Source: Hyphomicrobiales bacterium
GTDB taxonomy: Bacteria > Pseudomonadota > Alphaproteobacteria > Rhizobiales > HXMU1428-3
DNA: 64,000 bases
Reading direction: 5' to 3'
Assembly (NCBI GenBank): GCA_021775425.1
Contig: JAJFHX010000006.1
Location: forward strand, 42,780-106,779
Shown: positions 9,597-18,920 of the stretch, piece by piece
Layout of the letters: every line of letters begins with the position of its first letter
Numbering within the stretch: position 1 is the first letter of the stretch
Notes under the pieces: model-generated
Database searches by the model: none
What the model saw: only the letters and a program-made list of their open reading frames with translations
What the model was told of the DNA's origin: nothing
Program-made: the position numbers and the translations under genes

Positions 9597-12500
9597 TTAT
9601 TCCTTATTTAATATGGCTTCGTATTTATCCAGCATTTCTGAGGGTATTTCCATCAGATAGGGGCCGTCAGTCCATAAAAGGGCCGCCTTTAGCCTGTGTT
9701 TGGGGTAAATTTCGCGAAGCGCGATGCGATATGCCGCGAGCTGGGCCTGATAGGCTTCTGCAACGCCGGATAGCTCTCTGGGGCTTGGGCGGTTTGATTT
9801 ATAATCAATGATCAGTATTTCACTATCACGCACTACCAGCCTGTCTATCTGGCCTTGCAAAAGTATCGGGGTAGCACCTTGCTTTTTTTGTGTGATTCTG
9901 GCGATGATTGAGACTTCAGCAGCTGATTGCTCGCCGAATAAGTCCTGATAATCCGGATTTTCAAGGATGGCCATAGTTTCCCTGATGATGGCTTGTTGAT
10001 GTTTTTCAGTTAACTCCCTGCCGTGATGGCTGGTCAGGGTTTTTGCCACTTTCTCGCGCTGATCGGGGGCCACATCAGGGAGGTATTCAAGCAATTTATG
10101 CACCAGCCGGCCACGGATGAAGCGACCATCCTGTCCAAGGCTTCGCGGGCTGAGCAGGGCCGGTTCTACGGGGAGTTTATCTTCATCATCCTCAGGTGTT
10201 TCATAAGGTATGACGCTGGAAGGGGCAACTGGAATGGTGCGCACGGGTTCTGATAATGCCCGCGTTGTGGCCCAGGCGGGAAGCGGCGGGATTGGGGCCT
10301 GATCACTTTCGTCAGTAATGATTGGTGGTGATTTGTCTTCGCTGCCGGAAGTCAACTGGCGAACGGTGCTGCCATCTTTTAATGTCACATCTTTTAAAAG
10401 AGGTTCGAGGCCCTCTTCTATCAGATTGTACCAGCAATTGGCTGATCTTCCCTGCACGCCTTCAAAGCCGCAGATGTATAGTCTGTCTCTGGCTCTTGTC
10501 ATGGCGACATAAAGCAGGCGCAATTGCTCTTCATCTGCTTGCTGTTTGATCGCATTTCGAGCCTGGCTGATGGAGGCAAGATGGCTTTTTTTGCTTAAAG
10601 ACCAGAGCATGGTCTGATTGTGTCGTTTGTTAACCGGGTCATCCGGTTCCGTTGGTATTTTGACTGTCAGCAGGCTTTCCTGTGCGCTGGCGGTTTTGCT
10701 TGAGCAGGTGTCTGGCAGAAAGACAATGTCGGCTTCGAGACCTTTGGCGCCGTGTACTGTCATGACCCTGACTTCATTGCGGCCCTTTTCCATATCCCGT
10801 TTGATTTCAGCACCTGAGCGCCGCAACCAGTGCAGGAAGCCCTCAAGTGATGGGGGTTCCAGTTCGTCATATTGAAGGGAAAGGTTGAGGAATTCGTCCA
10901 GCGCATCACCGGCGACAGCACCGAGACGGGCGATGAATTTTTGCCTTAAGCCTTCCCCTTCCAGAAGGTTTGCGAAAAATTCAAACGGTGGGAGTATGTC
11001 CGCTCTTGAAAGCCAGAGGCTGAGCTGGCTGGCGATCTCGTTATATCTTTCTTCCCGTTTGGCAAAATATCTGAGGCTCTGCCAGAGGGAGCCTTTGCGG
11101 TTGTAAGAGAGCTGAAACAGATCATCATCATTCAAATTGAATACGGGGCTTTTCAGCAGGCTTGCCAGGGCGAGGTCATTTTCAGGTAACAGAAGAAAAT
11201 CACCCAGAGCCATGATATCCTGAACGGCAAGTTGTTCCGTGATAATAATCCTGTCAGCTCCGGCAACGGGAATGTTTTCGGCCTTTAAGGCCTGAATGAT
11301 GAGGGGGGCAAAGGGGGCGCGTTTACGCACCAGAATGAGAATGTCTCCGGCTTCTATTGGCCGCCCTTTTGAGGGGAGGCTTTCTTTTGTATCCAGCCAG
11401 CTTTTGATTTTTCTGGCTATTTTTCTTGCCAGTTTGCCGCTTGCGTCTTCGGTCTCTCCTTCAAGAAGCGGGTCGAAAGCGTCGGTTGTATCTGTGCCGG
11501 ACGTTTTTTCCGTTTCCCAGATTTCGACCAGCCCTTCATCCTCTTGCCGGTGGGCGTGGTGGTGAATTTTAGCGCCGGATGCTGAGAGACTTCGGCTAAG
11601 TTCTTCTTTTTCGAACACTCTGTCGACCGCTACTAAAACGGCACTGGTGGAGCGAAATGAGAGGTTGAGCGGTATTGATTTAAAATCTTTATTGGCCCGG
11701 CTGGCGCTTGTGGCGAATTTCTTCTGCATTTCACTGAACTGTTTTGGTTCAGCGCCCTGAAACCCATAGATGGATTGTTTCTCATCTCCCACTGCAAAGA
11801 GGGTTCTTTGCTCTATGCTATATGGCTGGTCTTTACCAAACGGTGAAGCAACGGAGCTTTTGCTGGACATTGATTTATCTTTTTTGATGTAGGCATCTCT
11901 TGCTCCTTCGCTATAAAAGAACTCTTCTGCCAGCCTTGCGATCACCTGCCATTGTTCGGGGCTGGTGTCCTGGGCTTCATCAACGAGGATATGATCCAGC
12001 CCCTGATCGAGCTTATAAAGCACCCATTCTGTGTTGACGAAATTGTTTAACAGGCTGGCGGTGTAATCAATCAGATCCTGATAATCAAGCGCGGCGCGGC
12101 GCTTTTTTTGCAGCTCATAATTTTCTACGATTTTATCTGCCAGCAGCAACAGACTTTCCGTCGCTTTGGCAACGGTTAAGCTTTCATAGGCTGTAAAGGC
12201 TTTTTCAAACTCTGTTTTGGCGTTAAGTATATTCGCGACCAGGCCTGGATATTGATCTTTAATGGCTTTGGTGACAAAGCTTTTTTCTGACCGGGGCTGG
12301 TTGGCTTTGGTCAGGTAAACATCTTTGAGCGCATTCACCCGTTGTTCGGTTTTGTTGCTTTGGCGGGCGGATTTCAACCTTTCAGCGAGCTTTGCGTTAT
12401 TGGTGCCGCCATCTTCTATCAGGATGGGGGTGAGGCTGTCTATCAGCTCGTTATCTGTCGAGCTGGTCATTTGCTTTTGCCAGTGGCTGCGTGATTTGTT

Positions 12501-13223
12501 TTCAGGAAGGTTAAGAACTTCGCTCAGCGTTTCAACTAAATGATGCTCGCCCTGTTGTTTAAAGCCACCCCATATGGTTCTTTTGCGAAGGGCTGCGAGG
12601 ATGAAGCTTTCAAACTGATCATCAGTTGAATAGGTAATCACTTCGTCAAGGGCGGCTTTTTCTGCGCTGTCTTTGTGTTTCAGTGCATAGGTCAGCACGT
12701 CGGCAATGGCATGGTTGAGGATATCGCTGGAGACCGTTTCATCCAGCACTTTGAAATTTGCCGGCACATTTGCTTCTAGTGGGAAGCGCTGCAAAAGCTT
12801 TTCGCAAAACCCGTGAATGGTCTGCACTTTCATGCCGCCCGGTGTTTCGATGGCTTTGGCGAACAAACGGCGAGCCAGTTCAATTTCGGCCTTGTCGGGT
12901 TGACGATCGAGCACCTTGGCAAGGCTGTTATTGTTGGCTTTGTCTGTCAGTTCAGATTCGGGCATGGTGACCCATTTGGCAAGAGTGTCAAACAGGCGGT
13001 TTGACATTTCGGCTGCTGCCGCTTTGGTGAAAGTAAGACAAAGGATTTTATGTGGCTGATTGCCGCGCATTAATAATCTTAATACGCGGGTGACAAGAAT
13101 GTAGGTTTTGCCCGTGCCTGCATTGGCAGAAACGAATGCCGAGGTTTCAGGGTCAGACGCACTTTGTTGTGACCTGGTTGTCTCTTCGTATATCTCTAGT
13201 TTTGCATCTGTTGCTTGTGTCAT
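9597..13223 (-). CDS. addA: Double-strand break repair helicase-nuclease AddA
   Basis: AddA is the UvrD-type helicase and nuclease subunit of AddAB, which resects double-strand breaks for RecA loading. The 1208-residue product has Walker A SANAGTGKT near the N-terminus, the Walker B region ILVDEAQDTSPEQW, the helicase motifs VMTVHGAKGLEAD and LLYVAMTRARDRLY, and a C-terminal PD-(D/E)XK nuclease with GQIDRLV and IIDYKSNR. The start ATG 13223 overlaps the addB stop as ATGA, so translation is probably coupled. A start at 13256 would add 11 residues and is less likely. Confidence 0.96.
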   Translation of the reverse strand: MTQATDAKLEIYEETTRSQQSASDPETSAFVSANAGTGKTYILVTRVLRLLMRGNQPHKILCLTFTKAAAAEMSNRLFDTLAKWVTMPESELTDKANNNSLAKVLDRQPDKAEIELARRLFAKAIETPGGMKVQTIHGFCEKLLQRFPLEANVPANFKVLDETVSSDILNHAIADVLTYALKHKDSAEKAALDEVITYSTDDQFESFILAALRKRTIWGGFKQQGEHHLVETLSEVLNLPENKSRSHWQKQMTSSTDNELIDSLTPILIEDGGTNNAKLAERLKSARQSNKTEQRVNALKDVYLTKANQPRSEKSFVTKAIKDQYPGLVANILNAKTEFEKAFTAYESLTVAKATESLLLLADKIVENYELQKKRRAALDYQDLIDYTASLLNNFVNTEWVLYKLDQGLDHILVDEAQDTSPEQWQVIARLAEEFFYSEGARDAYIKKDKSMSSKSSVASPFGKDQPYSIEQRTLFAVGDEKQSIYGFQGAEPKQFSEMQKKFATSASRANKDFKSIPLNLSFRSTSAVLVAVDRVFEKEELSRSLSASGAKIHHHAHRQEDEGLVEIWETEKTSGTDTTDAFDPLLEGETEDASGKLARKIARKIKSWLDTKESLPSKGRPIEAGDILILVRKRAPFAPLIIQALKAENIPVAGADRIIITEQLAVQDIMALGDFLLLPENDLALASLLKSPVFNLNDDDLFQLSYNRKGSLWQSLRYFAKREERYNEIASQLSLWLSRADILPPFEFFANLLEGEGLRQKFIARLGAVAGDALDEFLNLSLQYDELEPPSLEGFLHWLRRSGAEIKRDMEKGRNEVRVMTVHGAKGLEADIVFLPDTCSSKTASAQESLLTVKIPTEPDDPVNKRHNQTMLWSLSKKSHLASISQARNAIKQQADEEQLRLLYVAMTRARDRLYICGFEGVQGRSANCWYNLIEEGLEPLLKDVTLKDGSTVRQLTSGSEDKSPPIITDESDQAPIPPLPAWATTRALSEPVRTIPVAPSSVIPYETPEDDEDKLPVEPALLSPRSLGQDGRFIRGRLVHKLLEYLPDVAPDQREKVAKTLTSHHGRELTEKHQQAIIRETMAILENPDYQDLFGEQSAAEVSIIARITQKKQGATPILLQGQIDRLVVRDSEILIIDYKSNRPSPRELSGVAEAYQAQLAAYRIALREIYPKHRLKAALLWTDGPYLMEIPSEMLDKYEAILNKE

Positions 13224-16200
13224 GATTGCGGCTCCCCCTCTTCCTCTGTGCCCCATTCTTCTACGCGGGCGAGGTGGGCATAATCATCAAATCTGTATTT
13301 TGCTTTGAACTTGTGGCGACGCATGGCTTTGTATGGGGTTTCAACTTTATCAAATCGGGTGATCAGTTTTTCCAGCTGGCTGAGTGATTTTTCTATCAAT
13401 GCCTCAAGATCCTGATTTATCTCATATTCGACACCGGCCGGGTCAGCACCTTTTGCTTCGATATATGCGAGACTTGTCACTGGGCCTTTGCTCAACTTTT
13501 CAAAGCCTTTCTGCTGTTGAATGGCGGCTTCCAGCGGCAATTGGGGGCTGAACAAGTTTTCAACTTCTTTTGCTGTCGGCACTGTGCCGGTTTTATAATC
13601 ATATATATGAAACGAGCCGTCATTGGCTTCGTCTATTCTGTCTGCCCGGGCAGTGAGGATGAAGGGTTTGCCGCTGACATTAATTTCAAGCCTGCCATCC
13701 AGCTCTGTATGAATTTGCTTTAAGCCTTTGCGCCGCTCTGGTTCTGTTTCAGCGAACCAATTAGCGAAACGGTTGAAGCGCGGTTGCCAGAACGCACCGA
13801 TTTGCGGGTGGATGGCGATGTCTTTCATGAGTGTTGCGGCGATGTTTATCAACTGATCAGCTGCGTCTTCTGGTAATTCTTGCGGGTATTTTTCGGTGAA
13901 AATCTGCATGGCTTTGTGGATGATCTGACCGCGCATGGACGCATCCGGCGGGGTTCCTAAAGCATCCAGAGGGATGAGGTTTAAAATGTTGCGGGCGAAG
14001 ATGGAGTAAGGATTGGCAATCCAGTCTTCGATGCGGGTGACACTTAGCTGGCGGGGGCGAGCATCAACGGGCGGTGTTGGGGCTGGCGCACTGACGCGGT
14101 CAGTTGGTGTGACTTTATCTCGAAGGCTGGCCCATTTGACGAAGGGTTCTTCTGGTTTTGCGTTAAGAAGGGAAGATGCTTTCAGCCCCTCCAGCAGCGC
14201 GTTCATGCGCATGATCCATCTTGAAGGAACGGTTTCAACGCCATCTGTTTTCGCCGCTCTTGTGAGGTGGACTTCTTTTGCTTTTAACAGTGAGGCAAAA
14301 TCATGAGCGCCATAACCGATGTGTTGTTCTGGCGCGGGGAGGCCAAGCTCCTGACACATGGGGCGGGAAAGCCAGGGGCTGGCATTGGCAGTATTGGGCC
14401 AGGTGCTTTCGTTCAACCCACCGAGGATGACGACGTCTGGCTGTTGCAAACGCGATTCAAACGGACCCCAGATGAAGATGCGCGGATGGACAGGTGTTAA
14501 AGGGCGGACCGTTTCACCGGCAATGAGGCTTCTGTAAAATTCGGGGTAATCATTGATGGTAAGGGGGGGGCTGACTTGTTTTATCAGTAATAGTTCGGCC
14601 AGCAATCTTGCCAGTTGTTCGCCAGCGGCCCCAAGCCAGATACTGCTGCCTTTTTCGGCTTTATTTTCTTCTGGGATCTTATCTGCATCGGTTTCTGAAA
14701 TTTCATCTGCTAAATTTTCAGCCACTTCGATATGGGCATTGATGAAGTTTTCAAGCGGTTGTGCGGCGTTGTTTTTAAACGCTGCTAAAGGTGTGAATGC
14801 CATGATCAGACGATCAAGTAAAGTCGTGGCCAGGGTCCATTCTTCTTCGCTCAGGCGGGAAATGGCGGGGTGGATGTGCTGATCTTTTACGCCTTTCTGT
14901 TTGTTCAGGATTTTTTCACGGCTTGCGTTAAAGGTAGCTTTTACCCCTTCAAGCCCGCCGCCCAGCCAGGGCCGTCTTAATGCAGAGATTTCAAGGGCAC
15001 GGGCAGCGAGGCGGCTATCTCCCCGCTTAAAACCGAGGCGGGTGAGCGGGTGTTTTAATAACGCAAGCAGTGAAGATGGTTCAAAGCCTTTGCCAGCTGC
15101 TTCAATGATGGCATCAAAAAAAGTGCCCGGCATGGTTTTTGATAACGGCCTGCCGCCTGAATCATCTACCTTGATGCCCCATTGCTCAAGCCGGACAGTG
15201 ACCCTTCTGGCGAGCAGCCTGTCTGGTGTGACAAGGGCTGCGGTTTTTCCCGGGTGGTCAGCGCTGCGCCTTAAGATGAGTGAAATCATCTCTGCTTCTT
15301 CCTGTGCGTCGCGGGCAACGTTGAGGGAAATATTCTCAAAACCTTTTTGCAGATTATTGGCGCGGATTTTATCGGCTTCTATGTTTGCGATATAGTCCTG
15401 CCAGCGTTCGGTGGAACTTGAAGGGCGAAGAGCCTCACTTACAAAACTGATCAGCTCCTGTTTATCATCGGTTGGCTCTGTACCCTTAAGGGCAGGGATT
15501 TTAACTCTTTTGATGCCGATATCGCTGAGTAATTTGGCAAGCCCAAACTGCGGGTGCTCAGGATGGTTCGGCACCAGATTCTCAAAGGCTTCATCTTCAA
15601 GGTGCTGATCGAGCCCCGGTAGTACGATGGTGCCATTTTCGAGACTGGCCACGGCTTTCAACAACCGGGCAGCGGCGGGGATGCTACCGGTTGAACCGGC
15701 AATGATGACCGGATTTTCCGGTTTGCTTTGTTGAAGGCGCTCAGCTTCACGGCTTAAGAGCAGGTTTCGCCTTGCTGCCATGCTGAGCTGTTCTGTTGCT
15801 ACGAGATATTCCGGCCAGAGTTTTGTGATGATTGATAAAAATTCAAGCGTTTGCTGCCAGTGATCTGAAAATTTATCAGGCACGAGCTGGTCAAGTTTTC
15901 CCAGATCAACTTGCTCTGTTTCAGCGTTATCTATCAGCTTGGCGAGTTCTCTCGCCATAAGAGATGCCTGAGCTGGTTTGGTTTCTGCCTGATAAAAGGT
16001 TTCTTCCAGTTCCTTCCAGAGATGGGTTGATGTCGTTTTGCGCCAGCTTAAAATGGTTTGTGTGAGAAACAGATGTCGCTCCAGATTAGAGACGGCGGGT
16101 TTCATATCTATCAGTCCAGGGTCGGGTCCTGTCTGGTCTGTGTCTGTGCCTGTGTCTGTGCCGGACAAACGCTCTGTTACGGCTTCGTGGATCAGCCCTT

Positions 16201-16462
16201 CATCTTCGCCGCCATCACCAAGGGGACGGATGGTTGGCAGGATGATGGCTTTGCTGCCTGATAAACGCAAAAATGCTTCACCACAAACGCGGCAGGCGCG
16301 GCGTGTTGGCAGCAATACCGTTATTTTTGACAGATCCTCAACTTTGGGTGGGGCTGGCTGGTCTTTGCCCTGGTTTTTTGCGGGCAGATCGCCATTCAAA
16401 ATCGCTCTTACAAGGCTATCAATAAAAGGGGCGGTTGATGGAATGTGCACAATGCTGGACAT
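13220..16462 (-). CDS. addB: Double-strand break repair protein AddB
   Basis: This is the partner of AddA, 1080 residues long. It has an N-terminal helicase-like region with no clear active Walker A (LLPTRRACR occupies that place), a large middle region with EAEMISLILRR, and a C-terminal nuclease domain around ARADRIDEANDG and YDYKTGTVP. It directly precedes addA, with a 4-base ATGA overlap. A short in-frame micro-repeat encodes DTGTDTD near the N-terminus and may be a harmless expansion. Confidence 0.94.
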   Translation of the reverse strand: MSSIVHIPSTAPFIDSLVRAILNGDLPAKNQGKDQPAPPKVEDLSKITVLLPTRRACRVCGEAFLRLSGSKAIILPTIRPLGDGGEDEGLIHEAVTERLSGTDTGTDTDQTGPDPGLIDMKPAVSNLERHLFLTQTILSWRKTTSTHLWKELEETFYQAETKPAQASLMARELAKLIDNAETEQVDLGKLDQLVPDKFSDHWQQTLEFLSIITKLWPEYLVATEQLSMAARRNLLLSREAERLQQSKPENPVIIAGSTGSIPAAARLLKAVASLENGTIVLPGLDQHLEDEAFENLVPNHPEHPQFGLAKLLSDIGIKRVKIPALKGTEPTDDKQELISFVSEALRPSSSTERWQDYIANIEADKIRANNLQKGFENISLNVARDAQEEAEMISLILRRSADHPGKTAALVTPDRLLARRVTVRLEQWGIKVDDSGGRPLSKTMPGTFFDAIIEAAGKGFEPSSLLALLKHPLTRLGFKRGDSRLAARALEISALRRPWLGGGLEGVKATFNASREKILNKQKGVKDQHIHPAISRLSEEEWTLATTLLDRLIMAFTPLAAFKNNAAQPLENFINAHIEVAENLADEISETDADKIPEENKAEKGSSIWLGAAGEQLARLLAELLLIKQVSPPLTINDYPEFYRSLIAGETVRPLTPVHPRIFIWGPFESRLQQPDVVILGGLNESTWPNTANASPWLSRPMCQELGLPAPEQHIGYGAHDFASLLKAKEVHLTRAAKTDGVETVPSRWIMRMNALLEGLKASSLLNAKPEEPFVKWASLRDKVTPTDRVSAPAPTPPVDARPRQLSVTRIEDWIANPYSIFARNILNLIPLDALGTPPDASMRGQIIHKAMQIFTEKYPQELPEDAADQLINIAATLMKDIAIHPQIGAFWQPRFNRFANWFAETEPERRKGLKQIHTELDGRLEINVSGKPFILTARADRIDEANDGSFHIYDYKTGTVPTAKEVENLFSPQLPLEAAIQQQKGFEKLSKGPVTSLAYIEAKGADPAGVEYEINQDLEALIEKSLSQLEKLITRFDKVETPYKAMRRHKFKAKYRFDDYAHLARVEEWGTEEEGEPQS

Positions 16463-16513
16463 CTTTTAATGGTTATCCCCTTAAAACGTGAATGATTGCC
16501 TGTTATTTTCCTA

Positions 16514-17230
16514 TCATGTTGGGTTGGTGGTTTTTATGCAATGCTCTGCTTCACTGAGGGCCTCAGTTGTCCCCACATGCATCCATATGCCCTGATGATG
16601 TACACCATAGAGCCGTTGGCTGGCAATGGCCTGATCCCAAAGCATATTCAGTGAAAAGGGGCCTTCCGGGCTGTTTGCAAAGAGGGCTTTTGTCGCGATG
16701 CTGACCCCTATGAAGACGTGATCTGTTGAAACGCCAGCTTGTTTGCGGCTGATTAGCCCCGTTTCACTCAATTCAAAATCTCCCGTTCCGCTATACCCTA
16801 TTGAGTTGTTTCGGTTCGCCAGACAGAGGAGATTATCCATTCTCGACAGGGAGAAATTGCTGATCATGGCCGCTAAATTGTTATAGCCTTGTTCGATCCA
16901 GGTGGAATCAGAATTATGAATAAAGAAGGGCTCATCACTGAAATGGGTTAGCGCTTTTTTTACGCCGCCGCCTGTATCAAGCAGCAAATCTCGTTCATCA
17001 GAAATGATGAATTCAGCGTTGTTTTTTTGTTTCAGATGCGTTTCCAGCTGATCAGCCAGGTAGTGTACATTGACGACAATTTTTTCAACCCCGACACTGA
17101 TCAGTCGATCTATCACATGATCAATCATAGGTTTGCCAGCTAAGGCAACAAGAGGCTTTGGGGTGTGATCCGTTAACGGGCGCATACGCGAGCCGAACCC
17201 GGCACCAAGAATAAAGGCCTGTTTCACCAT
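16514..17230 (-). CDS. murU: Nucleotidyltransferase, MurU-like
   Basis: This 238-residue sugar-phosphate nucleotidyltransferase begins with FILGAGFGSRMRPLTDHTPKPL, the signature NTP-binding loop. It also has GKPMIDHVIDRL and the metal-site strand HNSDSTW. MurU activates MurNAc-1-phosphate to UDP-MurNAc in cell-wall recycling. That assignment rests on the preceding gene, whose second half resembles AmgK, the kinase that makes the MurU substrate. The ATG at 17230 overlaps the end of the upstream gene by 7 bases. A mannose-1-phosphate guanylyltransferase role is the main alternative. Confidence 0.82.
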   Translation of the reverse strand: MVKQAFILGAGFGSRMRPLTDHTPKPLVALAGKPMIDHVIDRLISVGVEKIVVNVHYLADQLETHLKQKNNAEFIISDERDLLLDTGGGVKKALTHFSDEPFFIHNSDSTWIEQGYNNLAAMISNFSLSRMDNLLCLANRNNSIGYSGTGDFELSETGLISRKQAGVSTDHVFIGVSIATKALFANSPEGPFSLNMLWDQAIASQRLYGVHHQGIWMHVGTTEALSEAEHCIKTTNPT

Positions 17231-18849
17231 TGTTTGCCCTGCTCCTTCGCCCGCTCTGATGGCTTGCATTGTGTTAAATTTGGCATTTTCGGTTGATGGT
17301 TGGTGTTGAACCATTCGGCCCGCAATTCAGGCGGAAAATTTATTTGGTACCATTCTGCCAATTCAGATAACGTTTTGTGTTGAAGATTGCGCTCAAGATA
17401 ATCCCAGATACGGGGGATGTGGGTGAGGTAATTTGATTTGCCATCGCGAACTGATAGCCGAACGAAGATGCCCAGCAGCTTAGAAGCGCGCTGCGCCCCT
17501 AAAATGGCATAAGCTTTTTGAAAGTCTTCTTTGTCAAAATCAGGTTCACTGATGCTCACCTGTTCGAGATATCTTTGCTTTAAGTGCTGTTCCATTTCGC
17601 CTTTCACCATCAGGCGCGCGTCCTGACAGAGCGAGACGACATCGTATGCCGGGTGGCCGATAACCGCATCCTGAAAATCGATGATGCCAACGCTTTCTAT
17701 GCCCGTTCTAGCTTTGATGTGCATGAGGTTGGGTGAGTGAAAATCTCGCAGGACCCAATGCCTGTTATTTGTCTTTAACTCGTTGAATAATTTCTGCCAT
17801 ATGGCTTTATAAGCGCCTCGACCTTCTTCACTGATGGGCGATTGTTTGACTACGGGCCAATACCAGTCAATTACCAATTCAGATTCGATAGAAAGTGCTT
17901 CATCATCATAGGCTGGAAGCTGATAGGTGAGATTGTCAAAGTTAACAGGGGCGGGTGGTAACTGGCGTACCTTAACCAGCGCGTCTATGGCTGGTTCGTA
18001 AAGCTTCTGCTGGTTTGGGCCCTGTTCTGTTATGAGATGGAAATACTGATCATCGCCGAGATCAGTGATCAATAACAGACCTTTTTCAATATCGTAGCTT
18101 TGAACTTCAGGCACAGTCAGGCCAGCGGCGGCGAGTGTTTTCGAAACGGCGACAAAACTTGTCATGTTTTCAGCAAGATGCGCGATCTGGCTGTAGGGTT
18201 TGCCGTTTTTTATGGGCGCACCATCGGGCTGGGGGGGAGCGTTCATCAGCAAGGCCTGTTGAACGTTTGCAGCTTCATCGTCATTTTTTTTCAGGCGCAT
18301 ATAAGATCTTGTTGATGCGTCGCCCTGAAGAAAGGCCCAGTTTGCCTCACTCCAACCGGCAGATTTAAGGAAGTCTTCGATATTTTGAAATCTTGCCAGT
18401 TTTTGTTCTGCTGACCCAAAACCACGGATAGTGATTTTACGGCTTTCGCCCTGATCCAGTTCTTTGAGGCTGATTTCAAACCTGTCTTCAATCTGATGAT
18501 CATCGCTTAATTGTTCTGGCCATTCGATGAGTGTGAGGTGATGATTTAGATTATCATAGAGGCCGAGCTCTTCGACCTCACTTCTATCAGACAGACGGTA
18601 GAGATCAAAATGAGAGATTTCCATTCTTGTAGTCTGATAGGGGATGAGCAGGGGAAAGGTGGGGCTTGGGACTTCAAGATCACTGACCCCGGCGATGGCA
18701 CGAATGACGGCGCGGGCGAAAGTTGATTTTCCGGCACCTAAGTCACCCATTAGAAACAGAGTGTCACCTTTGCCTAACCCTGTTGCGAAGCGGCTGGCGA
18801 TCTGCTCGAGACTAGTAGCACCTGTTGCGGTTTTTTGAATGATGGTCAC
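17224..18849 (-). CDS. tsaE: Fusion of TsaE ATPase and AmgK-like sugar kinase
   Basis: This 541-residue protein joins two enzymes. Residues 1 to about 150 are TsaE, the ATPase of the threonylcarbamoyl-adenosine tRNA modification complex, with Walker A GDLGAGKSTFAR, SPTFPL and HFDLYRL. The rest is an aminoglycoside-phosphotransferase-fold kinase with the catalytic loop LRDFHSPNLM and the metal motif IIDFQDAVIGHPAYD, like AmgK, which phosphorylates the anomeric position of MurNAc and GlcNAc. The next gene is the matching uridylyltransferase. The fusion is known in Alphaproteobacteria; the substrate here is inferred. Confidence 0.88.
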   Translation of the reverse strand: MTIIQKTATGATSLEQIASRFATGLGKGDTLFLMGDLGAGKSTFARAVIRAIAGVSDLEVPSPTFPLLIPYQTTRMEISHFDLYRLSDRSEVEELGLYDNLNHHLTLIEWPEQLSDDHQIEDRFEISLKELDQGESRKITIRGFGSAEQKLARFQNIEDFLKSAGWSEANWAFLQGDASTRSYMRLKKNDDEAANVQQALLMNAPPQPDGAPIKNGKPYSQIAHLAENMTSFVAVSKTLAAAGLTVPEVQSYDIEKGLLLITDLGDDQYFHLITEQGPNQQKLYEPAIDALVKVRQLPPAPVNFDNLTYQLPAYDDEALSIESELVIDWYWPVVKQSPISEEGRGAYKAIWQKLFNELKTNNRHWVLRDFHSPNLMHIKARTGIESVGIIDFQDAVIGHPAYDVVSLCQDARLMVKGEMEQHLKQRYLEQVSISEPDFDKEDFQKAYAILGAQRASKLLGIFVRLSVRDGKSNYLTHIPRIWDYLERNLQHKTLSELAEWYQINFPPELRAEWFNTNHQPKMPNLTQCKPSERAKEQGKQW

Positions 18850-18920
18850 GCATTACTCCGGAGTGACTGCATTTAAAAAGAATTGGATATACTCACGTTA
18901 AATTGGTGTTTTATGCGGCT

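Noticed and set aside
16130..16180. Short TGTCTGTGCC repeats in addB
   Set aside because: They are in frame and short, and fit harmless micro-expansion within a variable region.
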